Shown here one piece after another: positions 52,485 through 63,299 of a stretch of 64,000 nucleotides of DNA. The position numbers were made by a program, and so were the translations under genes. The notes below the pieces were generated by a model. It worked only from the letters and a program-made list of their open reading frames with translations, was not told where the DNA came from and made no database searches. Within the stretch, counting starts at the first letter, position 1; each line of letters opens with the position of its first letter. This DNA is from Labyrinthula sp. Ha. Lineage: Eukaryota; Sar; Bigyra; Labyrinthulida; Labyrinthulaceae. The stretch covers positions 62,001-126,000 of the forward strand of contig JAALGZ010000055.1 in NCBI GenBank assembly GCA_015227615.1, in the 5' to 3' direction.

Positions 52485-53162
52485 ATGGATATTGAAAACT
52501 GCGCAGATCAAATGTCGGTTGTTTCCGACACGGAGAGCATATCTGTTATAATTAAACCTCCTGTCGATACTTTTAGAACCTCTGATCTCCCGAGACTTCC
52601 ACAAACTGGTTATTTTGTCTTTGCAGAAGAAAAGAGAAAAACGCTAATGGAGGATTTTCCGGGGGAAAAAGTTGGAGTGATAGCAAAAAAGCTTGGAAAA
52701 CTTTGGAAAAATCTGTCAGATGACGAAAAAGAGAGTTACAAAAGGGTAGCCCAAAAAAATAAGTTGCTAAATGCAAACCGTTCTTCAACTAACAAGCGCA
52801 ACGCTTCAAATAAGGAAGTTGAGCTTCCAGTCGGAAAGATTAGGAAGATTATCAAATTGGATGAAGAAGTTGAAAAAGTTTCAAAGGACGCGATCCTTGC
52901 AATTGCAAAATCGACAGAATTTTTCTTAGAAGAACTTGGGAAGGAAGCAGAAAAATTCAAAGAAGGATCTATAATAAAAGAAAAGAACCTAAAAGAAGCT
53001 ATTCACTTAGGTTCACAACTTTTTTCATTTCTAAGATACGATTTTCCACTAAAAACGCTTACACAAACAAAAGCTCCTAGTAAGAGCTCACCTGTGCCCA
53101 TGGATGATGTGAAAGGTACATTGACGGGTTTATTGAAATCAAATTTTGCTACAAGAACATAG
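52485..53162 (+). CDS. HMG-box plus CHRAC/Pol-epsilon-type histone-fold protein
   Basis: A 225-aa nuclear chromatin protein with two domains in one chain. Residues about 36-97 form an HMG box: LPQTGYFVFAEEKRK, FPGEKVGVIAKKLGKLWKNL, then SDDEKESYKRVAQKNK. Residues about 112-190 form a histone fold of the NF-YC/CHRAC class: ELPVGKIRKIIKLDEEVEKV, AILAIAKSTEFFLEELGKEA, KEKNLKEAIHLGS, ending FSFLRYDFPLKTL, which resembles CHRAC1 (CHRAC15) and POLE4 rather than canonical NF-YC. Such histone-fold subunits pair with a POLE3/CHRAC17-type partner and help nucleosome sliding or leading-strand polymerase. In animals these roles lie in separate small proteins, so the built-in HMG box is unusual. The start is the first ATG. 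It is convergent with HSP110, with stops about 100 bp apart. Confidence 0.85.
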   Translation: MDIENCADQMSVVSDTESISVIIKPPVDTFRTSDLPRLPQTGYFVFAEEKRKTLMEDFPGEKVGVIAKKLGKLWKNLSDDEKESYKRVAQKNKLLNANRSSTNKRNASNKEVELPVGKIRKIIKLDEEVEKVSKDAILAIAKSTEFFLEELGKEAEKFKEGSIIKEKNLKEAIHLGSQLFSFLRYDFPLKTLTQTKAPSKSSPVPMDDVKGTLTGLLKSNFATRT

Positions 53163-53261
53163 AAAAAAGATTTATTGAGTGAGGGAAGCTTTGGATTTAA
53201 ACGCCACCGTAACAAAAACTACTGTCAATTTTAACGCAAACTTTCCTATCAGCATAGAACC

Positions 53262-55772
53262 TTAATCAACATCCATATCAACTTCCACTTCTTTCTTATC
53301 TTTTGAAGTATTTTCTTCCATGTCGGCATCAACCGGTTTATTTTTCTCAGCCTCTGTTTTTTCTTCGTCCATTTTTTCATCTTTGGTTCCATTTGTTTCC
53401 TTGTTCTCCTTTGGAACTTCTTTTGGCTTAGGTTTTGGCTTGTTGATGACAGGATATCCAACAGTCTTGAGACGAACATTTTTTTCAAGTACCTCAGTTG
53501 ATGTTATAATAGGATCCTCGTTCTTACTCATTTCTTCCTGTTTCTTAATTTGTTTTTCAGTCCAATCTTCCACCTCGGTTATAATCTTGCGAACTTTTTC
53601 TCGTTCACTGTCTTCGATATGATCATATAGCTCTTCAGTTGAGTTGATGACGCTCTTAAGTTTCTTAATTATCTCTCTCTGTTCATCAATCGCCTTAGGC
53701 CTTGATACGAACTCAGCTTGTCTGAAATCAAACTTATCCCCTATTGATTTGACTTCCCCTAACTTGGCAGAATAAACTTGCTTTGTTTCATCATACCCCT
53801 CATCATATAGCCAGTCTTCGAGTTTCTGAAGTTTTTCCTTAAAGCTTGAGGCCTCATCAGAAGTCACGAACTCCTTAAGTCCTAGATCCATCTTATCTCT
53901 GTAGCTGTAAACATAACTCTCCAATGCATTTTTAGCTTCTGCTGTTTCGGCTAATTCCTTGTCCTGCTTAGAATAGGTACTCTCCAGATCTTTATACCCC
54001 TTCAACACTGAAGCCGATAAACCATACAGTAACTCTTTTTCAACGGAAATTCTTGTCTTCTTAAACTTGACCTTTTTCTTTTCTGGTTCCTTTTGTTCTT
54101 CATCTTTCTTCGCTTCTACCTCATCTTTCTTCTCCTCCTCTGATTTTGGGTTAGTTTCTTCCTTGTCACCCTCCTTTTTTTCCTCCTCTGGATCTCCCTT
54201 GGCATCTTTGGCGGCTTCTTCCTTCTTCGCTTCTTCTACTTTTCCCTCCTCTTTTGCTTCTATTTTGGTTAACAGGTCAGCATGGAGAACGTCAAACATC
54301 CCATTGTTCTTCATCTTAAAATCGACCCTTATGGTAGGCGCTTCCTCTCCTTGTATTTCTCCAATTTTGACCTTGTACCTACCAAGAACGTCTCCATTCT
54401 TGTACGAAGATACTATATCCAAAGTTTCGTTTCTCTTAAAACTCAATCTTTTTCTACAGGGGTACGAGGTACCAACAGTAATCAGTTCAACCTCGTTTTC
54501 ACCGTCATCTTCAGACTTCTCTTCTTCTACTTTCTTTGCAGTCCACGATACTTTTATTGCTGAAGCTTCATCAGCAACATCAAATACAGCAAATTCCTTA
54601 ACACGGAATTGCGCACTCAGCATGGCTGAGTTAAGAGCACAACCTCTTGAGACAGACTCATCAAGATTTAGTGTTGTGCTAACTGGCTTTTCCATTACAC
54701 TTTCAATGCATTCCTTAATATTTCTAGGCCGTGAACCCCCACCAACTAACTCGATGCTAGTCACATCCTCCGGCTTTAGTCGACATTTCTCCAGGCACTC
54801 AGAAACACATTTCTTTACCTCCTCAACCACAGGTTTTGTCATCTCCAGAAAGTCTTCTACAAGGAGCTCGCCTCGAAAATCGGTTTCTTGCATCAAGTAT
54901 TCTACGTTTATTTTTGCAAAAGCAACTCCAGCAGGTGTAAGTGTTTGCTTAGCCTTCTCACAAGCGTCGAGCAACTTCATTTTACTCTTAGCGTTCTCGT
55001 CAACATCTAGTTTAGTCTTCTCCTTAAAATCTTGACGAAACTTTTCGTATATTGCAAGGTCCATTTTTCTTCCTCCAATCGAGGGATTACAGGCAGTCCC
55101 TCTAACTCGCAGCTCCCCTTGAACAAACTCAACAATACTTACTTGAGTAGACGAGTAACCTACGTCAACAAACATTACCAAAACTTTCTCTTTCGAGAAC
55201 TCGTTCCTAGCTGACTTATAGATTCCATAACTTAATGCTGAAGCTGTGGTACTATTGATAAGGTTCAAAGGATCAAATCCAGCTATTGAGCAGGCATCTA
55301 ACAGTGCCTGTCTCTGTTCTTGAGACCAATAATAAGGAACAGAAATAACAACATCAGACCCGATTTTCCCATCGACTATTCTCAACTTATTTAACAACAT
55401 TGCCACTAGTTGCTCACAAGAAAAAACGGTTTCACTTCCATTGTATTGAACTCTAACTCCCACCATTCCAGACTCTAATTCAAAAAACTTATCCCTGTTT
55501 GGCATGAGATTTATTTCACGCTGCGCTTCAGGAGAACTAAACTTTAGTCCAATTAATTTAGATGCAGCTTTGATTGTATTTTTGAAATTTGACTTAGCAA
55601 GCGGCACAGCTTGTTCTCCTAGAAACCGCTGATTTTGCTGAAAGGACACAAGATTAGCTGTTTTCCGTTTTGAAGATTCATTCAACACAGTTTCAATACC
55701 TCCACGTTTTGCTTGTGATATAACACAATTTTGACTTCCTAAATCTATCCCAATAACCCCTCCGTAACTCAT
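53262..55772 (-). CDS. HSP110 / SSE-type Hsp70-superfamily chaperone
   Basis: Cytosolic nucleotide-exchange factor and holdase for Hsp70, 836 aa, one exon. The N-terminal ATPase domain (about 1-385) starts GVIGIDLGSQNCVISQAKRG, with the NRxTPxxV-like position reading SKRKTANLVSF as in HSP110s. It contains SVPYYWSQEQRQALLDACSIAG, MFVDVGYSSTQVSIVEF and IELVGGGSRPRNIKECIE. A beta domain follows (about 390-505), then a long acidic Lys/Glu-rich insert (about 505-570, many EEKK repeats) and a helical domain (about 580-760; ESYVYSYRDKMDL and WLYDEGYDETKQVYSAKL). The tail is acidic and ends MDVD, without the EEVD of Hsp70. Insert and length are typical of HSP110. A heat-shock-element-like site and two CCAAT boxes lie just upstream. 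It is convergent with the HMG/histone-fold gene. Confidence 0.95.
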   Translation of the reverse strand: MSYGGVIGIDLGSQNCVISQAKRGGIETVLNESSKRKTANLVSFQQNQRFLGEQAVPLAKSNFKNTIKAASKLIGLKFSSPEAQREINLMPNRDKFFELESGMVGVRVQYNGSETVFSCEQLVAMLLNKLRIVDGKIGSDVVISVPYYWSQEQRQALLDACSIAGFDPLNLINSTTASALSYGIYKSARNEFSKEKVLVMFVDVGYSSTQVSIVEFVQGELRVRGTACNPSIGGRKMDLAIYEKFRQDFKEKTKLDVDENAKSKMKLLDACEKAKQTLTPAGVAFAKINVEYLMQETDFRGELLVEDFLEMTKPVVEEVKKCVSECLEKCRLKPEDVTSIELVGGGSRPRNIKECIESVMEKPVSTTLNLDESVSRGCALNSAMLSAQFRVKEFAVFDVADEASAIKVSWTAKKVEEEKSEDDGENEVELITVGTSYPCRKRLSFKRNETLDIVSSYKNGDVLGRYKVKIGEIQGEEAPTIRVDFKMKNNGMFDVLHADLLTKIEAKEEGKVEEAKKEEAAKDAKGDPEEEKKEGDKEETNPKSEEEKKDEVEAKKDEEQKEPEKKKVKFKKTRISVEKELLYGLSASVLKGYKDLESTYSKQDKELAETAEAKNALESYVYSYRDKMDLGLKEFVTSDEASSFKEKLQKLEDWLYDEGYDETKQVYSAKLGEVKSIGDKFDFRQAEFVSRPKAIDEQREIIKKLKSVINSTEELYDHIEDSEREKVRKIITEVEDWTEKQIKKQEEMSKNEDPIITSTEVLEKNVRLKTVGYPVINKPKPKPKEVPKENKETNGTKDEKMDEEKTEAEKNKPVDADMEENTSKDKKEVEVDMDVD

Positions 55773-55815
55773 TTTATTGCTATTGTCGTTGGGTTTTCTT
55801 TTGTATTCTAACTTT

Positions 55816-55869
55816 TTCTGGAAGATTACACCAACTAATTTGATTGGATAAATGGCGAGATTTTATTGG
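55816..55869 (-). promoter_or_regulatory. heat-shock-element-like site and CCAAT boxes of HSP110
   Basis: TTCTGGAAGATTA (55816-55828 on plus) contains TTCnnGAAnnTTm, close to the nTTCnnGAAnnTTCn heat-shock element, 44 bp before the ATG. Inverted CCAAT boxes (ATTGG on plus) lie at 55843-55847 and 55865-55869. The combination is classical for heat-shock promoters. The sites are read directly; heat inducibility is inferred. Confidence 0.5.
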
Positions 55870-58800
55870 AAAGATCATTCCCCAAAATATTTGAATGGAT
55901 GACGCTGATTTCGTTCCAATACCAAACATTCCATTTGGTAATAATAATGTGCTCTTAAGTTATGAATACACGACCTAATCTGGATGAAACAATAGGAACA
56001 AACTAGTTATGTTTGGTATCTGTACTTCATGAACTCTGCAAACATTATAAAATTCATTTAAATAAGGCTTTAAGGAGAGAATGTCTAGATAGGCATTGGT
56101 TCAATCCTTTCATTGCATTTCAATAGAGTTTCGAAACTGAAAGCCTTAAAAATGAAATTTATTTGTGAGATATCTAAAATACGAAGCATAGTTGCTCAAG
56201 GTAATTGTTATTATAAAAGTAAAAATGATACACCAGCTGCGATAAATTTCTCGTTCGCATTTCTTCCTACAGGTACTATTGATATAATTTTCATTTAACA
56301 TTTAATAGCAATAATATCATGAAGCTTAATCATATTGGAGTCCAATCAGTAAATCTTAAATGAAATATTCAGTTTCCTTGAAATAAATTTCTATATTTAT
56401 TTCATAGATAATACTAGATTCTCGAAAATTGCTGTAAGTACTAAAATATTAGGCGGTTTTCCATGCATGTTAAATACATAACCTATGCTTTCTAATTAGT
56501 TTAGTTTGAAACGTTTTGCTTCTAGTGCCATCTCAAGAAAAGTTTGTTACTAGAGCTTATTTAGGTCATTACAATAGATACAATGGTTGGAGAGGCCGGA
56601 CTTACAAGATATCCGCAGAAAATACTAATTCTAAGAACTTGAAAATGCAGGTGACGCTCAGTATTATTTCTTGAATATGACATACTAGTCCATTAGTGCA
56701 TCTAAAGTACATTACTTATGCGATTATATGGTCATATCTTCTCTTGTTTTAGGGATGAGTCTTGGTATTTTTTCCGGGGACAAACAGTTTTCAATTATCT
56801 ATAGTCCTCAACATAATCTAGTATAACAAGTATAAAACTAGGGTTATGTCTGCATTAATGTTTGGCTTACTGTTGCATTTGTGAAATCTCATTCATATTT
56901 GATGTCATTGACTTACAGCAAGTAATATGTATAAAATGAAGTAAATCAGAATTCTAGAGCCAAGATCTCTTTTCAGTTATAGTATAAATTTTGCCTTTAA
57001 TTTTTTTTAACTCTAGATCATTTTTTTTGGTAGTTCCAATTACGTGTGAAAAAAATATTATCTAATTAATTAAGCGTACCAACTTTCCCTAGTATATTTA
57101 GTGCTTTCGATAACAGCCGATATTAGCCTAATATCTTGGTCATTTAATTAACCCAAACAAAAAAAACACCTATCTGTGATACTAACCTTCTGAAAGTGTC
57201 TAGTGTAACACAAGTAGATTATTCTCATTTGAGCAGAGAAAATGTCTTCTTAAAGTATTAACTACTTTATCTCTTATTGTTGGACCAACACCCTACCATA
57301 TATATTTTATTTCAAATATAGCTATGATATCTAAGTGTAGTTATTGCAAATTGAGTTTTTAATTATAGCGTAAGATTCTTACTTAAATTTTATAATACCT
57401 AAAAGGACCAAGTTTGGTTTATTACCACAGTTCTGTGGTAACTTGGAAAACCTTTGGGTAAATAGTAAAATTAGAAATATTAAAACCTTCAAATACCGGA
57501 AAACTAATTCTGTTGAGCCCATGAACAGTTCCAACGATCTAGAACTACAAAGGAGATTAATACCTTGCCATCTTACTTTTAATAGTCATATTGCATAACT
57601 TGACTTAGGAAAGGAATGATGAATTAAATACCACAATTGTTCTTTGTCTATTTGGTATCGAGAACATCCTAAGACTTATAGAAAAATATAAAAAAGATAT
57701 TTCGATCCCTCTTCTTTGACTTTTCGCCTTTGTAAAATTAATATTTAGGTTTTTATATTTCTTAAGGGTATCATAAATCTGCCCTTAAGATGCACGACTT
57801 GGCAAAGGTACACATTAGAAATATTTTCTCACAAAAATACTTTTCATTAAAATTAACTCCATAAAAACAATAGTTCGCATAAAAGATCCTTATCATTAAA
57901 ACAAAGTTACTCGAAAACATGTGATATAACCTCTTAACTGAAGTATTAACTCTCCATGGGACTCTCTATCCGGCATATATCTAATATCGATAGGCAAATG
58001 CAACAACTTTAATAATATTCGCTTTCGATAAAAAATAAAACTGTTGTGCTCAGTATAATAGAAAAATGTTATCATAATATTTGATCAAAGGATTCGGCGA
58101 ACCAATTTTTATATCTAACCTCTTACCATATTGTCTACTGAGACTTTATGTTGAATAATCATAGAGCAGTGAGAAGGTTTATCATGACACTATTTATAGA
58201 AAAAAAAATTCGATACACTCAAGTAGTTTTAAAATATAACTGAAGAAGAATTTCTTTCATAAAATAACTGTTTCCCAAGATCATTATTCGAAATATCGAA
58301 ACCAGTAGACCTAGGACTTACAAAAAACAATTACATCTCCTGAGTGTATCCTAGATAAATTCAACAAGCCAATAACCAAGTAGAGAATTAACTTAGAATT
58401 AAGTCATTAGTAGGTTCCTATTTAGAAAAAGCAGGTATAGAGCGTCTTAAAACCTACTTATCATGAATAACAAAATACAAGACTACAACCCATCCTTTAC
58501 TTACATAGCAGAGCACAATGTTTGTAGAATCTGGGAGCATAAAATTGTCTTACATAATTTAAAAATTGGTTGTTCTTATTGTTAGTGTCTAGGATTTTTT
58601 ATTATTAATCCAAAAAGTTCAAGAACTTAATAATGTCGGATTAGTATAAACTTTATTGGGGAAACCGTGTAAAGTATGCACTATTTCTTCAATGCTCTAA
58701 TTATCCTGACACAGGCTTCCCCAAAAAACCGAAAAAACATACCTGGAGACCCTCACCCGCCCTATATTGTAACTTTGATATCACATATTACTTTCAACCA

Positions 58801-60681
58801 TCAAATTATCAGACATATTGGAATAATATAGAAACCCAACCAGTTAACTAGTAGCGTGTTCCTCAAGCTTTTACAGGCATTATTAGACGGTGTATAAAGA
58901 GCTTACTTAGACAAATATAGATTTTCGCCTTGAAAGAACAACTGAAACAGAATACCATCGTGTGACATTCCCTTTTTCAGTTCTTTTTATTTTTTTGTGA
59001 TAAAAACTACATTACACAGTATTTTATCATGTAGAAAATATATTTTAATCTCGAAGATCATTATATTTTCAGTTGGTTGAAAGGCAACATGTACAACATC
59101 TTATATTGTAAGTCCAACTTTTCTTCAGAATTAAAGAAAAACCATCGTACACACAATAACAATAGCCCTGGAGACAACTTCAGGAATGTATATACGTGTA
59201 CTTACATTTCCGACTTTCTGTCTCATTTAATATGTACCCGTAAAAAAATAAAGCAGAAACGTATGATCAATGATTTAGAAATAAAGAGATATAAGACATC
59301 GTCTGCTTATATGATATTCTATTTATCTTAGAAATCTAACATCTAAGTAGTAATTTCATCATAAAATTTGACTCACTCTTTTATTTCAAGAAAAAATTAA
59401 CCATAAATAAAAGATTTCGTTAACTCAAATACACTCTAAAGCTATAATTAAAATATATTGTGACAAAGGAGCAAGAACACAGGATTCCAAGAAATAAATG
59501 AGAATAGTCCTGAGCTACTAATGCCAGAGAGGAGAAGAGACAATGAAGTTATTTGGTTAATAAACAGCTTGAACCTCAATGGTCCTATACACAGATTGAA
59601 CTAAAATATGGTGGTACTTTGGTTATACCAATACTATCTGTTAAGATGCTATCTATAGAACGACCTATTGAAACTCATGTTGAAGCATGAAAGATCCTAT
59701 TATAGGTATTTAAACTTACATCTCAGCTCTTTTATCCGAGCCTAGAGCGTTCAATCGTACCATGTACCAGCTTATTCTTGTTACATCTCCACCCTTGGAC
59801 ATAGGAAAACTCACAAAGGAACACTGAATACAGGTCTATTTTATGAGTTTTGCTACTACAGCCTTAGAAATTTACTTAAAACCATCCATAGTTACCTTTT
59901 TTATAATGATTTATTTGGATGGAAGTCCTTGGTTGCTATTTACCCCATAAGCCTCGCATACATTGAACAGAATTTTTCATGGATTTCATGTATTGCTTCC
60001 TGAAATATTAAGAAGCAAAATTTATTTTCGCAAAGTTTGTATTCCTTGCTAAGGCAAAATTAGAAAATTATGATTTTACCTACCCATTCTCTTCCAATGG
60101 GATTTCAGAATTAGATGTTGTTAATACTTTCGTTGCTTCTCTAGGCCTTCCCAGGTTAGGTAAATAGTGTTATACTAAATCAAATGATTACGGCATAATT
60201 TCAGGTTCTTGAAAGATTCGTGTTAAGATTTCTTAGATTCTAAGAAAATCCTTTTAATATGAAAAATTTTGTTTCATCCACCACATGTTTTCAATTCCTG
60301 CAGGACATCTTCGTCTCAGTTTTATAATTCTGCTTCACAGTTTCTTAACTTGGTATATTCATATTGCTTCCATATCTTTATTTGCACTCTGCAATTGTGC
60401 TGGTGGTGTCTAAGCTGTTCTTGCTGGAGTTTCAAGAAACTCCTCGTTTAGTTTCAGATCACTTAATGTTTCTCTTGAGTTTGCTATCTAGATAGCTCTC
60501 TATTTAAAAAGTAGCCATATGTTTATTCGTGTAAGTGGTCATAAGAGACACTACTACTGTGTTTGAATCAAAGGATTTCCCTTATAATGCTGATTGAATG
60601 AAGATAACTATGTACGTTATCGGTCTTTGTATTTTTTTTCATGTCTAACCAAAACAAATATATATATATATATATTCGCCG
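55870..60681. other. gene-poor stretch
   Basis: AT-rich sequence with frames no longer than about 85 codons and no motif. A TA dinucleotide run sits at about 60657-60674, just before the TIR element. No RNA gene was recognised. Confidence 0.5.
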
Positions 60682-61270
60682 GGAATCCGCCTTTTTTACA
60701 CGCGTGTAGTTTACATTCGGCATGTGATTGATGGAATTTTTATGAGAATGTCCAATTGTGGCATAGGTAAAATTAAGGCATTAATGACATTTGTGATTTC
60801 AGGATTTCAAATTTGGGCTATATAACCAAATATCATACTTTACGAAAATTTTGAGGTAGCGGAGGGGAAAAGTGGGCCATTTGATCCAAAATCAGAAAAA
60901 ACAAAAAAAGAAAACTGCAAAAAATTGAGAACGGTATTGAGACCTACTTGAAAACGAAAAGGGCATAGAAAATTCTCCAAAAACAATGGAGCTAGAAATA
61001 TAAGTACATTTTTAAGTTGCTACAGAAAACGAGATGTTTTTGCACCTTTCAACGGTTGCAAACGGTCACTTCAAGTGGTTCAAAAGGACTTCACTATTTT
61101 TTACTTCAGAAATTATGATTTTAAACTTCAGTATTTTAAACATAACAGAAAATATTGTAATGCTATTTTAGCAATTGTTCTTTTGTTTCTATTTTCTCGT
61201 AAATATAAATTCAAGGATTAACTTATTTTTTTAAATATAGTTCCTTTTTTTATATTTTGTCCAAATATAA

Positions 61271-61660
61271 AGGAGGCTGGGAACAAAGTGAAGTATACTA
61301 GAAGATAGAAAATAAATATTAAAAGTTAAAAAACATTAAAATGTGAAGTTGCATTACCCTTGCGTAGCGGAGAGCCTTTCATGCTCCCCGCGTCTTTAAA
61401 AATGGCCCCCATTACTCGGCCCTCCCTCCCCACTCTGCCCTCGATGATGATGAGGATGGATATAAATCTTTTTCCATAGGTTGAATACAGGAAGTTGAAA
61501 ATTTATCTGAACGTTAATAAATATATATATGTGAGCTGACATAATTATAAATTTAAGACAAATGATTTTGAAAACTGAAATTCAGAAGATTTGGGTTTTT
61601 GTTAAAATTAAAATTTAAAACTAAAGTGGGTTGATACTTTAATCTAGGTGCAGTTTTTTC
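61271..61660 (+). repeat. segment shared with element A
   Basis: About 390 bp align by eye with 14219-14612 of element A in the same orientation. They share AAATGGCCCCCAT, then ACTCGGCCCTCC and CCCTCGATGA, then TTTTTCCATAGGTTGAATAC, at perhaps 80-85 percent identity with small gaps. The A-type ends are absent. The segment is the least AT-rich part of both elements. Confidence 0.7.
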
Positions 61661-61684
61661 TAAAACTTTCATCGCTTTTTATTT

Positions 61685-61755
61685 TCTTTTTCATATTTTT
61701 GTTGTTAAACTTTTACCGTTTTTCATATTTTTGTTGTTAAGCTTTCATCCTTTTT
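61685..61755 (+). repeat. short tandem repeat inside element B
   Basis: A unit of about 34 bp containing TTTTTCATATTTTTGTTGTT, then AARCTTT, occurs twice in tandem, with partial copies around it. Confidence 0.5.
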
Positions 61756-62058
61756 CTTTTTTGCGTTCTTTTCATTTTGACTTCACATTGTTTTTCGTTG
61801 CTTTTTATTCAAGCCTAAGAAATAAAAAAAAGAATAAAGCTTATTCACAACGAGTGAGACGCACTGCATGCCTCTCACAGCTTTATTAAACCTCTCTTGG
61901 AGGTTGCGATCCTTTGATCGTCTTTTCATCTGCATTTCTTCATGGTTGGATTGTGCTTTATGAATTTAATATGGCACAATTGGCCATTTCAGAATTGGGC
62001 CAATGAATTAGCGAGTGTAAATTACACGCGTGTAATAAAAGTAATACCCTATTCGCCG

Positions 62059-63299
62059 TGTGCCTTCATCTCAGCATGTCGGTAATAATTCTCCATGTGA
62101 ACACAAAAAACTAAATATTTAGTACTACGTTGTCGGAAGTATACTTTGACTTCACCCTCTTGACCCGTTCTCCCACCTTAAAGAAATAGTGGTATCTCTT
62201 CTTCGGTTGCTTAAGAATAGATAGCTGTGTACGACCAAGTGATCCTTCAGCTATTATTCTGGTATGAAGGAAAAGCAAAAGTTTCAGTTTAAATTAAGAG
62301 AGAAACTTTTTCTAACTATTTTCTTTATTGTGAAGCCCTGGAACAAGTTCTATGGTTCCGCAAAGCATTTACCCTATCTCAAATATCTTGGAATTGTAGA
62401 TACCAGTTACTCGAAAAATCTTTAGGCACCCAGGAAGGTTAACAAGTAGGTGAAATTGTGATTGGTATAAGTGTAATAAATTGAGACCCGTTACTGAGTT
62501 GAGTTCAAGATGCTGTAGTTCAACCTACTCTTTGCATTGTTCTAGCAAGTGGAAAGAAAATAAGCACTAACTAAGAGATAAGGTATGGCGGTGAATCTTC
62601 TTCGAAGAAAAACTTGATTAACTCGCATTTCTTCTCTACTTCACGGGATCGCGTGCTCTTGTTGTCTGAAGGTTACATTCATAATTTAAAACACTGACAA
62701 ATAGGTCTACTACTTCAAAAGAAAATGTCAATACTCGAATGACGGCATGAAAAAAATTTAGTCTTGATAATTTTTGGGAGATTTTTATATTCCTCAATTG
62801 ATATTTTAGTCTTATTCATATATCAAAATTGGTCAAATTATTTTCAGACCAGAAGGTCAAGCACCAAATCTTTGAGCTGTTTTTTAAGCTAGATTTAAGC
62901 TACAAAAACATCGTAAGATATAACCTACAGAATCTAATAAAATCCGGGAATAGATGATATCCAAAATGTAGTTCCCGGGAATGGGCGTTTTACCAACTTT
63001 TTCATTGGATCAAAGTATTGACATGGACTCCCTAGTGGGTATTATGACCAGGATCTCAATTGATACTCATAATAATATTAAAACTCACTCAAAGTGATTG
63101 GGCAAAACCTCAATATAACTCAAGCCAAATTCCAATTCTTCAAAATTCATTTGATATATCATGATTTCATCAAACGGTACCATTACCAAGTACTAACAAA
63201 CATCCATTAGTAATTCTGCCCAGCTCGAAATATCATTCACAATTGCTTCTAATGACGTGTCACAAATCTAAATTGAACCCTACAAAAGTAAAAGATTTA
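62059..63299. other. gene-poor stretch between two elements
   Basis: No coding frame, RNA gene or repeat was recognised in these 1.2 kb. Confidence 0.5.

Larger units (their letters stand above)
60682..62049. mobile_element. TIR element B with 9-bp target duplication (Mutator-like)
   Basis: A 1368-bp element with inverted ends of about 38 bp that share TTACACGCGTGTA, a variable base, then TTTACA, a variable base and TCG; the outermost bases are GG on both sides. The 9-bp repeat TATTCGCCG flanks it exactly (60673-60681 and 62050-62058). Terminal repeats plus a 9-bp duplication fit Mutator-like elements. There is no transposase frame, so it is non-autonomous. The ends do not resemble those of element A, yet the interior carries a segment closely related to A. 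It also contains a small tandem repeat and, near the right end, GGCACAATTGGCCATTTCAG-like sequence unique to it. Confidence 0.75.

Noticed and set aside
54067-55035. 322-codon plus-strand frame opposite HSP110
   Set aside because: Antisense shadow of the acidic and ATPase-domain coding sequence; Ser/Phe-rich without motifs.
60657-60674. TA run as a functional element
   Set aside because: Simple dinucleotide repeat of under 20 bp, common in AT-rich DNA; it only marks the insertion neighbourhood of element B.
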